A stretch of 15,804 nucleotides of DNA from DATKKM01 sp035542855 (GCA_035542855.1 DATKKM010000035.1:1-15804); one strand, 5' to 3'; counted from the first letter of the stretch, positions 1 to 7,070 are shown. Notes: a model not told the origin generated them from the sequence alone. Numbers and translations are program-made.

Positions 1-6
1 CGTTGT

Positions 7-36
7 TTGACAGCGCCCGCCCCGTCTTCGCATGAT
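7..36 (+). promoter_or_regulatory. Sigma-70-type promoter of the CoA-transferase gene
   Basis: A perfect -35 TTGACA at 7-12 is followed after 18 bp by CATGAT at 31-36, which matches four of six -10 consensus bases. The predicted transcript starts near 43, giving a leader of about 44 nt. An AGAAGGAA ribosome binding site near 72-79 precedes the ATG at 87. This is one of the few genes in the window with a conventional leader. It is a prediction from motif spacing only. Confidence 0.5.
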
Positions 37-86
37 TCCTCTCGAAATCCAACCTCCAGCCTCTAATTGCCAGAAGGAACCACACC

Positions 87-1253
87 ATGATGCCGCTCGA
101 AGGGATCCGCGTCCTCGATATGTCCGGCCTCGCGCCGGGGCCGTACTGCACTATGCTCCTGGGCGATCTGGGCGCCGATGTGATCGTCGTCGAAGCAACC
201 CCCGGCGCCGGCCGCCGTATGGAGACCGGCGGCGGCGCGCGCGCGGCCTTCGACCCGCTGCGCCGCAACAAGCGCTCCATCGGCCTGAACCTCAAGGACC
301 CGCAGGCGCAGGAGGCCTTCCTCCGCCTCGCCGAGAAGGCGGACGTCGTCATCGAAGGCTACCGGCCCGGCGTCGTCAAGCGGCTCGGCGTCGACTATGA
401 GGCGGTGAGCGCGCGCAACCCGCGGGTCGTCTACTGCTCGCTCAGCGGATACGGCCAGACCGGCCCCTACTCGAACCTCGTCGGGCACGACATCAACTAC
501 ATCTCGCTCGGCGGGGCGCTCGGCGCGATCGGCTGGCCCGGGCAGCCGCCGGCGATCCCGCTCAACGTCATCGCGGACTTCGCGGGCGGCGGGCTGTACG
601 CTGCCTTCGCGATCCTGGCCGCCGTTATCGCCCGCCAGACCACCGGCCGCGGCCAGTACGTCGACATGGCGATGAGTGACGGCGTCACCTCCCTGCTGGC
701 GATGGCGACGGGACAGTACTTCGCCGGCGGGCTGGTCCCGCGGCCCGGCGCCGATTTCCTGAACGGCGGCATCCCGGCCTACAACGTTTACGAATGCGCC
801 GACGGCAAGTGGCTGAGCATCGGCTCGCTGGAGCCGTGGTTCTGGGCCGAGACCTGCAAGGCGCTCGGCTGCGAGGAGTACATCTCGCACCAGAACAACC
901 GCGAGAAGTTCCCGGAGATCTTCGATTACATGCGGCGCAAGTTCAAGGAGAAGACCCGCGACGAGTGGTTCGAAGAGCTGCGGCAGTTCGATATCTGCGT
1001 GGGGCCGGTGCTGTCCCTGGACGAGGTGTTCGCCAATCCGCACGTCCAGGCGCGCCAGATGATGATCGAGCTCGACCACCCGGAGCTGGGGAAGGTGAAG
1101 CAGGTGGGGATCGCGGCCAAGTTCTCGGAGACGCCGGGCGCCGTCCGCAGCACCGCCCCGGCGCGCGGCGAGCACACGGACGCCGTGCTGCTGGAGTTCG
1201 GCTTCAGCGAGGCGGAGGTGGCGGCGTTGCGGGAGGCGGGCGCCGCGGGGTAG
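87..1253 (+). CDS. CaiB/BaiF-type CoA-transferase family protein, alpha-methylacyl-CoA racemase-like
   Basis: This 388-residue protein belongs to the class III CoA-transferase fold family. The N-terminal stretch with LAPGPYCTMLLGDLGADV and the RNKRSIGLNLK block are typical of the family. The motif GHDINY places a histidine at residue 134, and IADFAGGG places an aspartate at 164. The 30-residue spacing equals that of the catalytic His/Asp pair of mycobacterial alpha-methylacyl-CoA racemase (H126/D156), and the length also fits racemases (about 360-390). I therefore infer racemisation of 2-methyl-branched acyl-CoA thioesters in the cytoplasm. A CoA transferase acting on another acid remains possible, since neighbours give no pathway context. 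The ATG at 87 is preceded by an AAGGA ribosome binding site; a second ATG follows directly. The TMEM175-like gene starts 7 bp after the stop, so the two are probably cotranscribed. Confidence 0.85.
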   Translation: MMPLEGIRVLDMSGLAPGPYCTMLLGDLGADVIVVEATPGAGRRMETGGGARAAFDPLRRNKRSIGLNLKDPQAQEAFLRLAEKADVVIEGYRPGVVKRLGVDYEAVSARNPRVVYCSLSGYGQTGPYSNLVGHDINYISLGGALGAIGWPGQPPAIPLNVIADFAGGGLYAAFAILAAVIARQTTGRGQYVDMAMSDGVTSLLAMATGQYFAGGLVPRPGADFLNGGIPAYNVYECADGKWLSIGSLEPWFWAETCKALGCEEYISHQNNREKFPEIFDYMRRKFKEKTRDEWFEELRQFDICVGPVLSLDEVFANPHVQARQMMIELDHPELGKVKQVGIAAKFSETPGAVRSTAPARGEHTDAVLLEFGFSEAEVAALREAGAAG

Positions 1254-1260
1254 GCCCTCC

Positions 1261-1911
1261 ATGCCCGAAGCCGACAACCATTCGCATACCGGCCGCATCG
1301 AAGCGTTTAGCGACGGCGTGTTCGCCATCGCTATCACCCTGCTGATCATCGAGATCGGCGTGCCGGACGTGCACGGCGGCGGCGACCTCAACCGCAAGCT
1401 GCTGGACCTCTGGCCGGACTACCTGGCCTACATCCTCAGCTTCTTCACCATCGGTGTGTACTGGGCGAACCACCACACGCTCTTCCGCCTGTTCCACGCC
1501 ACGGACCACATCTTCCTGATGCTGAACGTGCTCTTCCTGATGACCATCGCCTTCGTCCCGTTTCCGACGGCCGTCCTGGGCGAGTACTTGAAGGACCCGG
1601 AGCACCGCGCCGCCGCCATGCACCTCTTCGCAATCGGGCTTCTTTTGCCGGCGACGGGGTGGTTCATCCTCTGGACGTACGGCCGCTGGCGCGGGCTGCT
1701 GGACCCTTACCTGGACCCGGGATACCTCAACCAGATGACCTGGCAGTACACGCTTTCGCAGGCGCCGTACTGGACGGCGCTCGGCGTATCGTTCATCAAC
1801 CCGTGGGTCTCCTGGGGGATCGTCCTCGGCGTGGCCGCGTTCTACCTGCTGCCGCCGCGCCGGCCGCAGTACCTTCCCAGCTGGAAGCCGGCGCCGCCGG
1901 CGGCTGATTAG
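1261..1911 (+). CDS. TMEM175/DUF1211-family integral membrane protein, putative potassium channel
   Basis: This 216-residue membrane protein carries the family signature near its N-terminus: R12, then FSDGVFAIAITLL at 16-28. The R-x3-FSD motif opens the first pore-lining helix of prokaryotic TMEM175 homologues, which are potassium-permeable channels whose hydrophobic residues form the ion constriction. A second hallmark, W48-type helix content followed by WANHHTLF (68-75), is also visible. Further hydrophobic segments lie near 83-106, 120-140 and 183-197, matching the expected six-helix repeat. The C-terminus is short and proline-rich. Channel function is inferred from the family. The ATG lies 7 bp after the upstream stop without a clear ribosome binding site, so translation may be coupled. 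The gene ends 4 bp from the convergent MFS gene. Confidence 0.85.
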   Translation: MPEADNHSHTGRIEAFSDGVFAIAITLLIIEIGVPDVHGGGDLNRKLLDLWPDYLAYILSFFTIGVYWANHHTLFRLFHATDHIFLMLNVLFLMTIAFVPFPTAVLGEYLKDPEHRAAAMHLFAIGLLLPATGWFILWTYGRWRGLLDPYLDPGYLNQMTWQYTLSQAPYWTALGVSFINPWVSWGIVLGVAAFYLLPPRRPQYLPSWKPAPPAAD

Positions 1912-1915
1912 ATCC

Positions 1916-3133
1916 TCACGGCTCGGCGGGGGCCGTCTCGGCGATGGGCGCGGGTTCCTGCGCGGCGCCGAGTTCGCGCGCCCACAGGAGCAGCAGCGGC
2001 AGCCCCAGCCCGGCGACGATCGCTCCGCCCGCCAGGTAGGCCGTCTGGTCGGACGCCTTGTCGGCGAGCAGGCCCAGCAGCGGCGCGCTGGGGATCAGCA
2101 CGACCGAGCGGATAAGGTTCGTCAACGAGACAACGGTGGCCCGCTGCTCACTCGGCACGCGGCGGTTCAGGTAGTCGGTCACGGTTGGCTGGGAGAGGAT
2201 GACCACGAAGTTGATGAACGGAAAGGCGACCTGCGCGTAGACTGAGTCCCATCCCGCCAGCACCAGGTACCCGGCGACGACCAGCAGCGGCATCGCGAAG
2301 AACACGCGCCGCGCCCCGAAGTCCCGCATCAGCCGGTGGGCGCTGAGCGCCGCCACGATCCCCGCCAGGCGCATCGGTGTCTGCCAGACGCCGACCTGGC
2401 CCAGGTCCACGTTGTGGTTCTCCAGGAACGGCTGGAAGAAGAACACCACCGCGATGCTGCCGATGGTCAGCAGCCCGAAGTAGAGGATGGCGTAGCGGAC
2501 GCCTGGATCGTCCCGCACAAGCCGCGCCGACTGGCCGATGATCTCTCCGTAGCTCGGCAGCCTGCGCGTGCGGTCAACCGCCCGCGGCTCCTCGAAGGTC
2601 AGCGCGACGAGGAGCGCGCAGAAGGCGATGCCGCCGCTGGCCACGATGGGCGTCTCCAGGTTCGTCGCGCTGGCCAGCGGGGCGCCGAGCAGCGTGCCCG
2701 CCACCTGCGCAGACGTCGCCACGGCCCAGCCGCGCCCGTAGATGCGTGGGTACTCCTCCTCGCGGCCCATCGTCTTCAGGGAATCGTAGATGAACGCCGA
2801 CTCGGTGCCCCAGAGCATCGAGAAGCCGATCCCCCAGATCAGGTAGGCGGACATGATCAGCACGAACGTGTTCGCCAGCCCAAAGAAGACGATCGCCACG
2901 GAGAACGCCGCCGCGCTGGCGCAGAGCACGGGCTTGCGGCCGAAGCGGTCGGCAAGCGCCGCGCCCGGAATCTGCAGGAGGATGATGCAGAGCCAGAACG
3001 GGATGTCGATCAGCGTGACCTGCGTCAGCGTGAACCCCCGGTCCCGTGTCAGGTAGATGATCCAGATCGGGAACCAGAGCTGGAGGTTGAGGAAGAGGTG
3101 GAAGGTGTAGTACTTCCAGACGTTGGCGCGCAC
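1916..3133 (-). CDS. Major facilitator superfamily (MFS) transporter
   Basis: This 405-residue, strongly hydrophobic protein has the spacing of about twelve transmembrane helices and the usual MFS length. The loop after helix 2 carries motif A as ADRFGRKP (residues 61-68), which is diagnostic for the family. A short charged loop near 188-205 (EEPRAVDRTRRL) separates the two six-helix halves. The C-terminal tail is rich in alanine, proline and glutamate. The substrate cannot be read from the sequence; efflux of a small molecule is as likely as uptake. The GTG start is supported by a TAAGCT -10-like box exactly 6 nt upstream, suggesting a leaderless mRNA. The Yip1-like gene lies 45 bp upstream on the same strand. 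The stop is 4 bp from the convergent TMEM175-like gene, leaving no space for a separate terminator. Confidence 0.88.
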   Translation of the reverse strand: MRANVWKYYTFHLFLNLQLWFPIWIIYLTRDRGFTLTQVTLIDIPFWLCIILLQIPGAALADRFGRKPVLCASAAAFSVAIVFFGLANTFVLIMSAYLIWGIGFSMLWGTESAFIYDSLKTMGREEEYPRIYGRGWAVATSAQVAGTLLGAPLASATNLETPIVASGGIAFCALLVALTFEEPRAVDRTRRLPSYGEIIGQSARLVRDDPGVRYAILYFGLLTIGSIAVVFFFQPFLENHNVDLGQVGVWQTPMRLAGIVAALSAHRLMRDFGARRVFFAMPLLVVAGYLVLAGWDSVYAQVAFPFINFVVILSQPTVTDYLNRRVPSEQRATVVSLTNLIRSVVLIPSAPLLGLLADKASDQTAYLAGGAIVAGLGLPLLLLWARELGAAQEPAPIAETAPAEP

Positions 3134-3139
3134 GAGACG

Positions 3140-3145
3140 AGCTTA
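3140..3145 (-). promoter_or_regulatory. -10 box of the MFS gene (leaderless start)
   Basis: On the minus strand TAAGCT ends exactly 6 nt before the GTG start at 3133, so transcription would begin at the G of the start codon. I see no -35 element at a normal distance and no Shine-Dalgarno sequence. The box may supplement readthrough from the upstream Yip1-like gene. Confidence 0.4.
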
Positions 3146-3178
3146 TCGTCTGCGTGACAACCGGGCGAGCGGAGGCCG

Positions 3179-3817
3179 TCAGAGGTCGAGCGAGAAGAAG
3201 AGCAGCCCCGGCGCCAGGCCCCCGAAGGTCCCGGCCTCGTAGATGTTGGCAGCCACGCCCATGAAGATCAGGAACACCGCGAAGCCACCCAGGTTCGCCA
3301 GCGTAGCCTCCCGCGTGTCGAGTCCGGAAGCCTGCTCGACTGCGATGTTGGTGAAGAGGAACGTGATGCCGAGCGACAGGACGCCGAACGGCACCGCCAG
3401 CGGCGCGATCGCAACGAAGATGCTCAGCGCCACCGGTGCGAAGGCGAGCCCCATCGTGCGGATCAGCTCCTGGAAGGTGACGTTGGCCCCGAATCCCCTT
3501 GCCGCGATCACGTACGACAGGTACACCCAGACGAACCATACGGCCACCTGGACGATGCTCCCGATGACCAACGACTTCAGGAACACGGAGCCTGTGCCGA
3601 GCCCCGGGAAGTCCTCCTGGATTGCCCAGATCCAGGAGCCGACGCCGGCCAGCACGCTTGCAGCAAGCACCACCATCACCGCCGCGGCGGTTGCCGTCGG
3701 CTCGCGGCGGACGTCTTCGAAGACCGTGAAATCGAGGCGAGCGAGCCGCCCTAGCCAGGCGCTCAGAACCGCATAACCGCCGCCAGACCTCGGCTGTGCC
3801 TTGACGCGTCGCTGCAT
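3179..3817 (-). CDS. Yip1-domain-like integral membrane protein
   Basis: This 212-residue protein has a basic N-terminal cytoplasmic segment (about 1-43, including a charged stretch before the first helix). About five hydrophobic segments follow, near 44-66, 84-108, 122-140, 142-160 and 180-208. The pattern of a glycine-rich polar turn, then FQELIRTMGLAFAPVAL (about 115-132), is characteristic of bacterial Yip1-family proteins, which are polytopic and mostly uncharacterised. I can give no specific function; a role in membrane organisation or transport is only possible. It sits between rsmG and the MFS gene on the same strand, and a TACAAT box upstream suggests its own promoter with a short leader. 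Confidence 0.65.
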   Translation of the reverse strand: MQRRVKAQPRSGGGYAVLSAWLGRLARLDFTVFEDVRREPTATAAAVMVVLAASVLAGVGSWIWAIQEDFPGLGTGSVFLKSLVIGSIVQVAVWFVWVYLSYVIAARGFGANVTFQELIRTMGLAFAPVALSIFVAIAPLAVPFGVLSLGITFLFTNIAVEQASGLDTREATLANLGGFAVFLIFMGVAANIYEAGTFGGLAPGLLFFSLDL

Positions 3818-3833
3818 ATGCTTCTCGCCCGCG

Positions 3834-3839
3834 ATTGTA
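3834..3839 (-). promoter_or_regulatory. -10 box of the Yip1-like gene
   Basis: The minus strand reads TACAAT, five of six matches to consensus, 16 nt before the ATG at 3817. The mRNA would have a leader of only about 9 nt. It lies in the 50-bp gap after rsmG, so this gene can be expressed separately from rsmG. Confidence 0.45.
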
Positions 3840-3867
3840 GCCGCCCGCCGGACGGTGGTCGAGCGCG

Positions 3868-4647
3868 TTAAAGCGGACGTTTGTTGGGAATCCCCGTCCG
3901 GCGCGGATAACGGTCCGGCGTCGCAGCTGTCTTGCGCACGAGGACCAGCGTCTGCGGCGGCGCGTCCCCCAGCTCCAGCCGCTCCGCCGAGACGATCTCG
4001 CCGCGCAGCTCGGCCAGGGCGTTCGCCGCCTCGCGGACCTCGCGAGGCGCTGCGCTTCCTTTGGGCGCAGCCAGGTACCCGCCCGGCGCAACGAACGGTA
4101 GCGCCAGCTCCAGCAGCACCGGCAGCGGCGCCACCGCCCGCGCGACCGCCAGCGGGAAGTGGTCGCGGTTGGCGGATTCGCGAGCGAGCTCTTCTGCGCG
4201 GCCCTGCAGGACTGTCACGCGCTCAAGCCCAAGTTCCTCCACCAGGGCTTGCAGGAAGCGCGCCTTCTTGCCCGTCGCCTCTACGAGCACAAGCTCCAAC
4301 TCCGGCCGGGCGATCTTCATCGGCAGGCCGGGGAATCCAGCGCCGGTCCCGATATCCACGACGGGCGACTGCAAGACACCGGCCGCCTCCAGCGCCGCCA
4401 GCAACGCCAGCGACTCCGCGAAGTGACGAGTGTGTATGCGACCGCGGTCCGCAGCCGAAGTGAGGCCGGCGCGGCGACCCTGCTCCAGGAGCCGCTCCGC
4501 ATAGATATGAAGGAGGCGGAGCTGAGCGCCGGTCAGAGGCGCCGTTAACCGCTCGAAAACTGTGGAAATCTCGCCACTGCGTAACGCCTCGCGCTGAGGG
4601 CCATCTAATTCTCCGGAGACTGGATCACCATGGGGAGATTGGCCCAC
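3868..4647 (-). CDS. rsmG: 16S rRNA (guanine-527-N7)-methyltransferase RsmG
   Basis: RsmG uses S-adenosylmethionine to methylate N7 of G527 in 16S rRNA of the small ribosomal subunit. The SAM-binding motif VDIGTGAGFPGLP is at 97-109, followed by an acidic strand end in LVLVEATGKKARFL (119-132). The R-H-F-x-ES segment near 70-79 matches the family's conserved region before the Rossmann core. The C-terminus RRTGIPNKRPL is the classic RsmG ending. At 259 residues it is somewhat longer than the usual 205-240 because of an N-terminal extension of about 35 residues. The GTG start at 4647 is chosen because GGAGG lies 7 nt upstream; an overlapping ATG 2 nt earlier is in another frame. It is transcribed divergently from the CAP-domain gene. 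Confidence 0.95.
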   Translation of the reverse strand: MGQSPHGDPVSGELDGPQREALRSGEISTVFERLTAPLTGAQLRLLHIYAERLLEQGRRAGLTSAADRGRIHTRHFAESLALLAALEAAGVLQSPVVDIGTGAGFPGLPMKIARPELELVLVEATGKKARFLQALVEELGLERVTVLQGRAEELARESANRDHFPLAVARAVAPLPVLLELALPFVAPGGYLAAPKGSAAPREVREAANALAELRGEIVSAERLELGDAPPQTLVLVRKTAATPDRYPRRTGIPNKRPL

Positions 4648-4651
4648 ATTC

Positions 4652-4660
4652 TCACCTCCC
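4652..4660 (-). promoter_or_regulatory. Shine-Dalgarno sequence deciding the rsmG start
   Basis: The minus strand reads GGGAGGTGA, with GGAGG 7 nt before a GTG. It marks the GTG at 4647 as the rsmG start. It also shows that leadered, Shine-Dalgarno translation coexists in this genome with the leaderless starts described elsewhere. Confidence 0.75.
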
Positions 4661-4696
4661 CGCTGAAGTGAGGGCCCTTGGGACGGACTGAACGGA

Positions 4697-4704
4697 AGTA
4701 TAGC
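4697..4704. promoter_or_regulatory. Overlapping divergent -10 boxes for rsmG and the CAP-domain gene
   Basis: One 8-bp stretch reads TATACT on the minus strand (4702-4697, towards rsmG) and TATAGC on the plus strand (4699-4704, towards the CAP gene). The minus transcript would begin near 4690 with a leader of about 43 nt containing the rsmG Shine-Dalgarno. The plus transcript would begin at or just after the start codons at 4707/4710. The near-symmetry suggests a bidirectional promoter in which the two directions compete. Confidence 0.5.
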
Positions 4705-4706
4705 AA

Positions 4707-5558
4707 ATGATGCCGGGCACGCTCTGCCGCCGGATTCCGCGTCTGGCGCTCCTTGTTCCGCTTCTTGCCCTGATTGCGCTGTCCGCGTCGCTGGGTTTGC
4801 TCACGCCCAGGCAGGCCGTCGCGCTGGACAGCGAGGAGCAGGCCTTCCTCACCACTATCAACGATTACAGGGCGCAGAACGGCCTCGGCCCGCTGGCTCT
4901 CAACGACAGCCTGAACAACATCGCCCGCTGGATGGCCAACGACATGGGGTCCAACAACTACTTCAGCCATACAGACTCGCTCGGCCGCGATCCCTTCGCG
5001 CGCATGGACCAGATGGGCTACGGATACAACACCTGGCGCGGCGAGAATCTCGTCGCCGGCACGGAGACCTCAGCCTACGCCTTCGACATGTGGAGGACGT
5101 CTCCCGGCCACAACGAGAACATGCTCGGCGCGCACTACACGGTGATCGGGATCGCCCGCGTCTACTACGACGACTCCACCTACGGCTGGTACTGGGCCAC
5201 AGAGTTCGGCGGGGAGTCCGGCGCGCCGCCGCCGCCCGCGCCCACCGTCGCTCCGGCTCAGCCGGCCACGGCTCCGCCGCCGCCCCCGCCGGCTGCGGCG
5301 CCTACGAACCCGCCGGTTACACCGTCGCCGGCGCCTACCGTTGCGCCAACCCCGGCCCCCACGCCTTCACCTACGCCGGCGCCGACACGGGCGCCCACGG
5401 CAACGCCGGAGAGAGTGGTGACCCATCACAGCCAGGTCGCCTGGTGGCACGCACTCGACTCGGTTTCGATCGACTGGAACCTGGCGGTGCTGGCGCGCAA
5501 TCTGGCCAGCGTCGCGCCCTCTCTGGAGAGAATCTTCCAGGAGCTCTTGCACAGCTAG
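4707..5558 (+). CDS. Secreted CAP-domain (SCP/PR-1-like) protein with a proline/threonine-rich tail
   Basis: A 283-residue exported protein. Residues 1-39 form a signal peptide with arginines at 8-9 and 12, a long hydrophobic core and a probable cleavage site after AVA (residue 39). The CAP domain spans about 43-170: FLTTINDYRAQNGLGPL, then the family's putative metal-site residues H88 (in YFSHTD), E113 (in GENL) and H135 (in SPGHNENML). Bacterial CAP proteins are extracellular with poorly defined biochemistry, so no reaction is assigned. Residues 172-235 are a disordered linker rich in APTP-type repeats. The tail (236-283) has aromatic residues but no LPXTG-like sorting signal. Start choice between ATG 4707 and the adjacent ATG 4710 is open; a TATAGC box lies just upstream. 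The stop shares a CTAG with the convergent sortase gene. Confidence 0.9.
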   Translation: MMPGTLCRRIPRLALLVPLLALIALSASLGLLTPRQAVALDSEEQAFLTTINDYRAQNGLGPLALNDSLNNIARWMANDMGSNNYFSHTDSLGRDPFARMDQMGYGYNTWRGENLVAGTETSAYAFDMWRTSPGHNENMLGAHYTVIGIARVYYDDSTYGWYWATEFGGESGAPPPPAPTVAPAQPATAPPPPPPAAAPTNPPVTPSPAPTVAPTPAPTPSPTPAPTRAPTATPERVVTHHSQVAWWHALDSVSIDWNLAVLARNLASVAPSLERIFQELLHS

Positions 5559-6274
5559 CCTGCGCCGTTGGAGACGACGCGCTCCGCCCGGACGATAACG
5601 CGGTGTGTATAGTTGCCGCCGTTCTGCTCAGCAGGGTTGGCGATCCACGTGCCCCCGCAGGTGACAAGCGTGATCTCGTCCTTCGGTGTCGGCTGCAGCG
5701 CCTTGCCCAGGTTCGGGTCGTTGTAGGCAGTCGCCACGTTCCCGGTGACCCTGTACGCGATCGTGTTGCCGTCCTGCAGCGTCACGTCGATCTCATCGCC
5801 GATCTGCAGCTCCCGCAGCCGGTAGAAGACGCCCGCTATCGGCTGACGGTCCTGCGTCTGCCAGTCCACGTGGCCGGAGAAGATCGCGTTATAGCCCAGG
5901 CCCGGCGGCGGGTTGAAGTCGTACCAGGCTGCCTGGTCGCCCCTGTTGGGCACGGCCAGGACATCCGTCCCAGGCTCAACACTCAGCGTGACCACCGGCG
6001 CGTCAACGTAGATACGGGGGATCACCAGCCGTACCGGCTGCGGCCCCGTCGGGAGGGTTACCGGCGTCTGTTGCCCCGGCGCGGCGGGCGTGCCATCCGG
6101 GGCGTTTCCCACGATTTCGTCGATGCTTCCTTGATTGGGGAGCTTTACACCACCGGTAGTTAGGGCCGATACTACTGCGAAAAGGCCTATGCCAATAAGC
6201 AGCAGCGACCCAAGACTCACGGCCAGTCCGATGCGGAACCGGCGGTCAGTGGCGGAGGTATCAGAGTCTGTCAT
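5555..6274 (-). CDS. Sortase family transpeptidase, single-pass membrane protein
   Basis: Sortases cleave a C-terminal sorting signal on exported proteins through an active-site cysteine and transfer the protein to an acceptor. From the ATG at 6274 the protein has 239 residues: a short charged N-terminus, one membrane anchor (about 14-38), a low-complexity linker and a catalytic domain. The triad is visible as histidine in FSGHVDW (residue 135), cysteine in LVTCGG (206) and arginine in NYTHRVIV (225). The TLVTCGG form resembles the actinobacterial and Chloroflexota class E/F-like enzymes. I chose 6274 because TATCCT lies exactly 6 nt upstream with a -35-like TTCACC. A GTG at 6313 would add 13 residues but falls upstream of that promoter. 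No LPXTG-type substrate occurs in the window. Confidence 0.9.
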   Translation of the reverse strand: MTDSDTSATDRRFRIGLAVSLGSLLLIGIGLFAVVSALTTGGVKLPNQGSIDEIVGNAPDGTPAAPGQQTPVTLPTGPQPVRLVIPRIYVDAPVVTLSVEPGTDVLAVPNRGDQAAWYDFNPPPGLGYNAIFSGHVDWQTQDRQPIAGVFYRLRELQIGDEIDVTLQDGNTIAYRVTGNVATAYNDPNLGKALQPTPKDEITLVTCGGTWIANPAEQNGGNYTHRVIVRAERVVSNGAG

Positions 6275-6280
6275 GAGAGA

Positions 6281-6308
6281 AGGATAGCAAATCGAAGGTC
6301 TCGGTGAA
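6281..6308 (-). promoter_or_regulatory. Sortase promoter (leaderless)
   Basis: On the minus strand TTCACC (6308-6303) and TATCCT (6286-6281) are 16 bp apart. The -10 ends 6 nt before the ATG at 6274, so +1 falls on or next to the A of the start codon. No Shine-Dalgarno is present. Confidence 0.55.
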
Positions 6309-6321
6309 CGCACAGTGAATA

Positions 6322-6407
6322 CGTCGCACAGCCCCGCTGCGGACGCCAGAAAAGGCCTGGCCGGGTGATTAACTTTTCCACACCAGGTCGCGTTCTATTG
6401 TGCGACG
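6322..6407. repeat. 9-bp inverted repeat between divergent sortase and sigma-factor promoters
   Basis: CGTCGCACA at 6322-6330 is repeated exactly in inverted orientation as TGTGCGACG at 6399-6407. A further partial copy, CGCACAG, occurs at 6309-6315 and again at 6325-6331 as a direct repeat 16 bp apart. One arm sits just upstream of the sortase -35; the other overlaps the -35 and spacer of the sigma-factor promoter. These may be binding sites for a shared regulator. The rest of this roughly 200-bp intergenic region shows no gene. Confidence 0.4.
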
Positions 6408-6425
6408 GGGTAAATAGGGTAAGAT
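6398..6425 (+). promoter_or_regulatory. Promoter of the ECF sigma-factor operon
   Basis: TTGTGC at 6398-6403 and TAAGAT at 6420-6425 are separated by 16 bp. Transcription would start near 6432, giving a leader of about 45 nt that contains the GGAGG ribosome binding site at 6465-6469. This resembles a housekeeping promoter. I could not identify a convincing ECF-type -35 AAC / -10 CGT pair for autoregulation. Confidence 0.45.
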
Positions 6426-6464
6426 ACACGGGCAACCACCTCTGGCCAATAGGGGGGCTTGTTT

Positions 6465-6470
6465 GGAGGA
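6465..6470 (+). promoter_or_regulatory. Ribosome binding site deciding the sigma-factor start
   Basis: GGAGGA lies 7 nt before GTG at 6477. The longest open frame would begin at a TTG at 6459, which is upstream of this Shine-Dalgarno, so the GTG at 6477 is preferred. Confidence 0.75.
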
Positions 6471-6476
6471 TGCTCC

Positions 6477-7070
6477 GTGAGCCCTAACGGCGATGCTCAA
6501 GGCGAGCGTCTACTTGTAGACCTGGCCCGGGCAGGCGACGAAAAGGCATTGTCAGAGCTGTATCTGACCTATTTCCCACGTGTATATCGCTACATCCTTG
6601 CCCGCACGGGCAACTCGCATGACGCCGAGGACCTGGCAGAGGAAGTCTTCATGCGCGTGCTGGAGGCGATAGAGCGTTTCCAGTGGCGTGAAGCTCCCTT
6701 CTCCGCCTGGCTGTTCCGGATCGCCCACAACGCGGTCATCAGCCAGCGCCGGAAGGACACCGCCAGAGGCAAGTCCGGCCCGCTCACGGACGGACTGCCG
6801 GTGGACTCGGCCGGGCCGGACGAGCTCGTCGAGAACCGCCTGGCCCTGAACGAGGTCATGGAGGCGGCCAAGCGGCTCCCGGATGCGCAGCGCCAGGTGA
6901 TCGCGCTGCGTTTCGGCGCCGGGCTCTCCGTCGCGGAAACCGCCCAGGCGATGGGCAAGGGTGAGGGCAACGTGAAGGTGATCCAGCACAAGGCCATCGC
7001 CAAGCTTCGCGAGATGATGGGCCAGGCAGTAAGGAAACGACCACGAACATATGAGCACGAGACGGCTTGA
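6477..7070 (+). CDS. ECF-family RNA polymerase sigma factor (sigma-70 family)
   Basis: A 197-residue two-domain sigma factor without region 1 or 3, typical of extracytoplasmic-function sigmas. Region 2 runs from about 11 to 93, with DAEDLAEEVFMRVLEAIERF (49-68, core-binding and -10 region) and FSAWLFRIAHNAVISQRRK (75-93). After an acidic linker, region 4 (about 130-181) contains LPDAQRQVIALRF, the helix-turn-helix SVAETAQAMGKGEGNVKV and the basic helix IQHKAIAKLREMM. It should redirect RNA polymerase to a small regulon in response to an envelope or extracellular signal. The last 20 nt overlap the next gene, which encodes a single-pass membrane protein and probable regulator. The neighbouring sortase and CAP genes suggest, but do not prove, a cell-surface regulon. 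Confidence 0.92.
   Translation: MSPNGDAQGERLLVDLARAGDEKALSELYLTYFPRVYRYILARTGNSHDAEDLAEEVFMRVLEAIERFQWREAPFSAWLFRIAHNAVISQRRKDTARGKSGPLTDGLPVDSAGPDELVENRLALNEVMEAAKRLPDAQRQVIALRFGAGLSVAETAQAMGKGEGNVKVIQHKAIAKLREMMGQAVRKRPRTYEHETA

Noticed and set aside
63..1397. Long open frame on the minus strand (444 codons) opposite the CoA-transferase gene
   Set aside because: Arginine/aspartate/valine-rich composition without any family motif; it is the antisense shadow of a well-supported gene in GC-rich DNA.
2574..4091. 505-codon minus-strand open frame spanning parts of the MFS, Yip1-like and rsmG genes
   Set aside because: Very arginine-rich, crosses three genes with clear family signatures and their intergenic promoters; a frame shadow.
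5220..5405. Repetitive GC-rich stretch in the CAP gene considered as a DNA repeat array
   Set aside because: It is the coding sequence of a proline/threonine-rich linker with irregular units and no conserved spacer, so neither a CRISPR array nor a designed tandem repeat.
6275..6313. GTG start at 6313 for the sortase
   Set aside because: It lies upstream of a well-spaced promoter whose -10 is 6 nt before the ATG at 6274; the added residues do not look like a signal sequence.
6371..6395. Possible ECF-type promoter (AAC ... CGTT) for sigma autoregulation
   Set aside because: The flanking bases do not match typical ECF elements, and a better housekeeping-type promoter lies just downstream at 6398-6425.
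6459..6476. TTG start for the sigma factor giving six extra residues
   Set aside because: The Shine-Dalgarno GGAGG lies inside this extension and points to the GTG at 6477.
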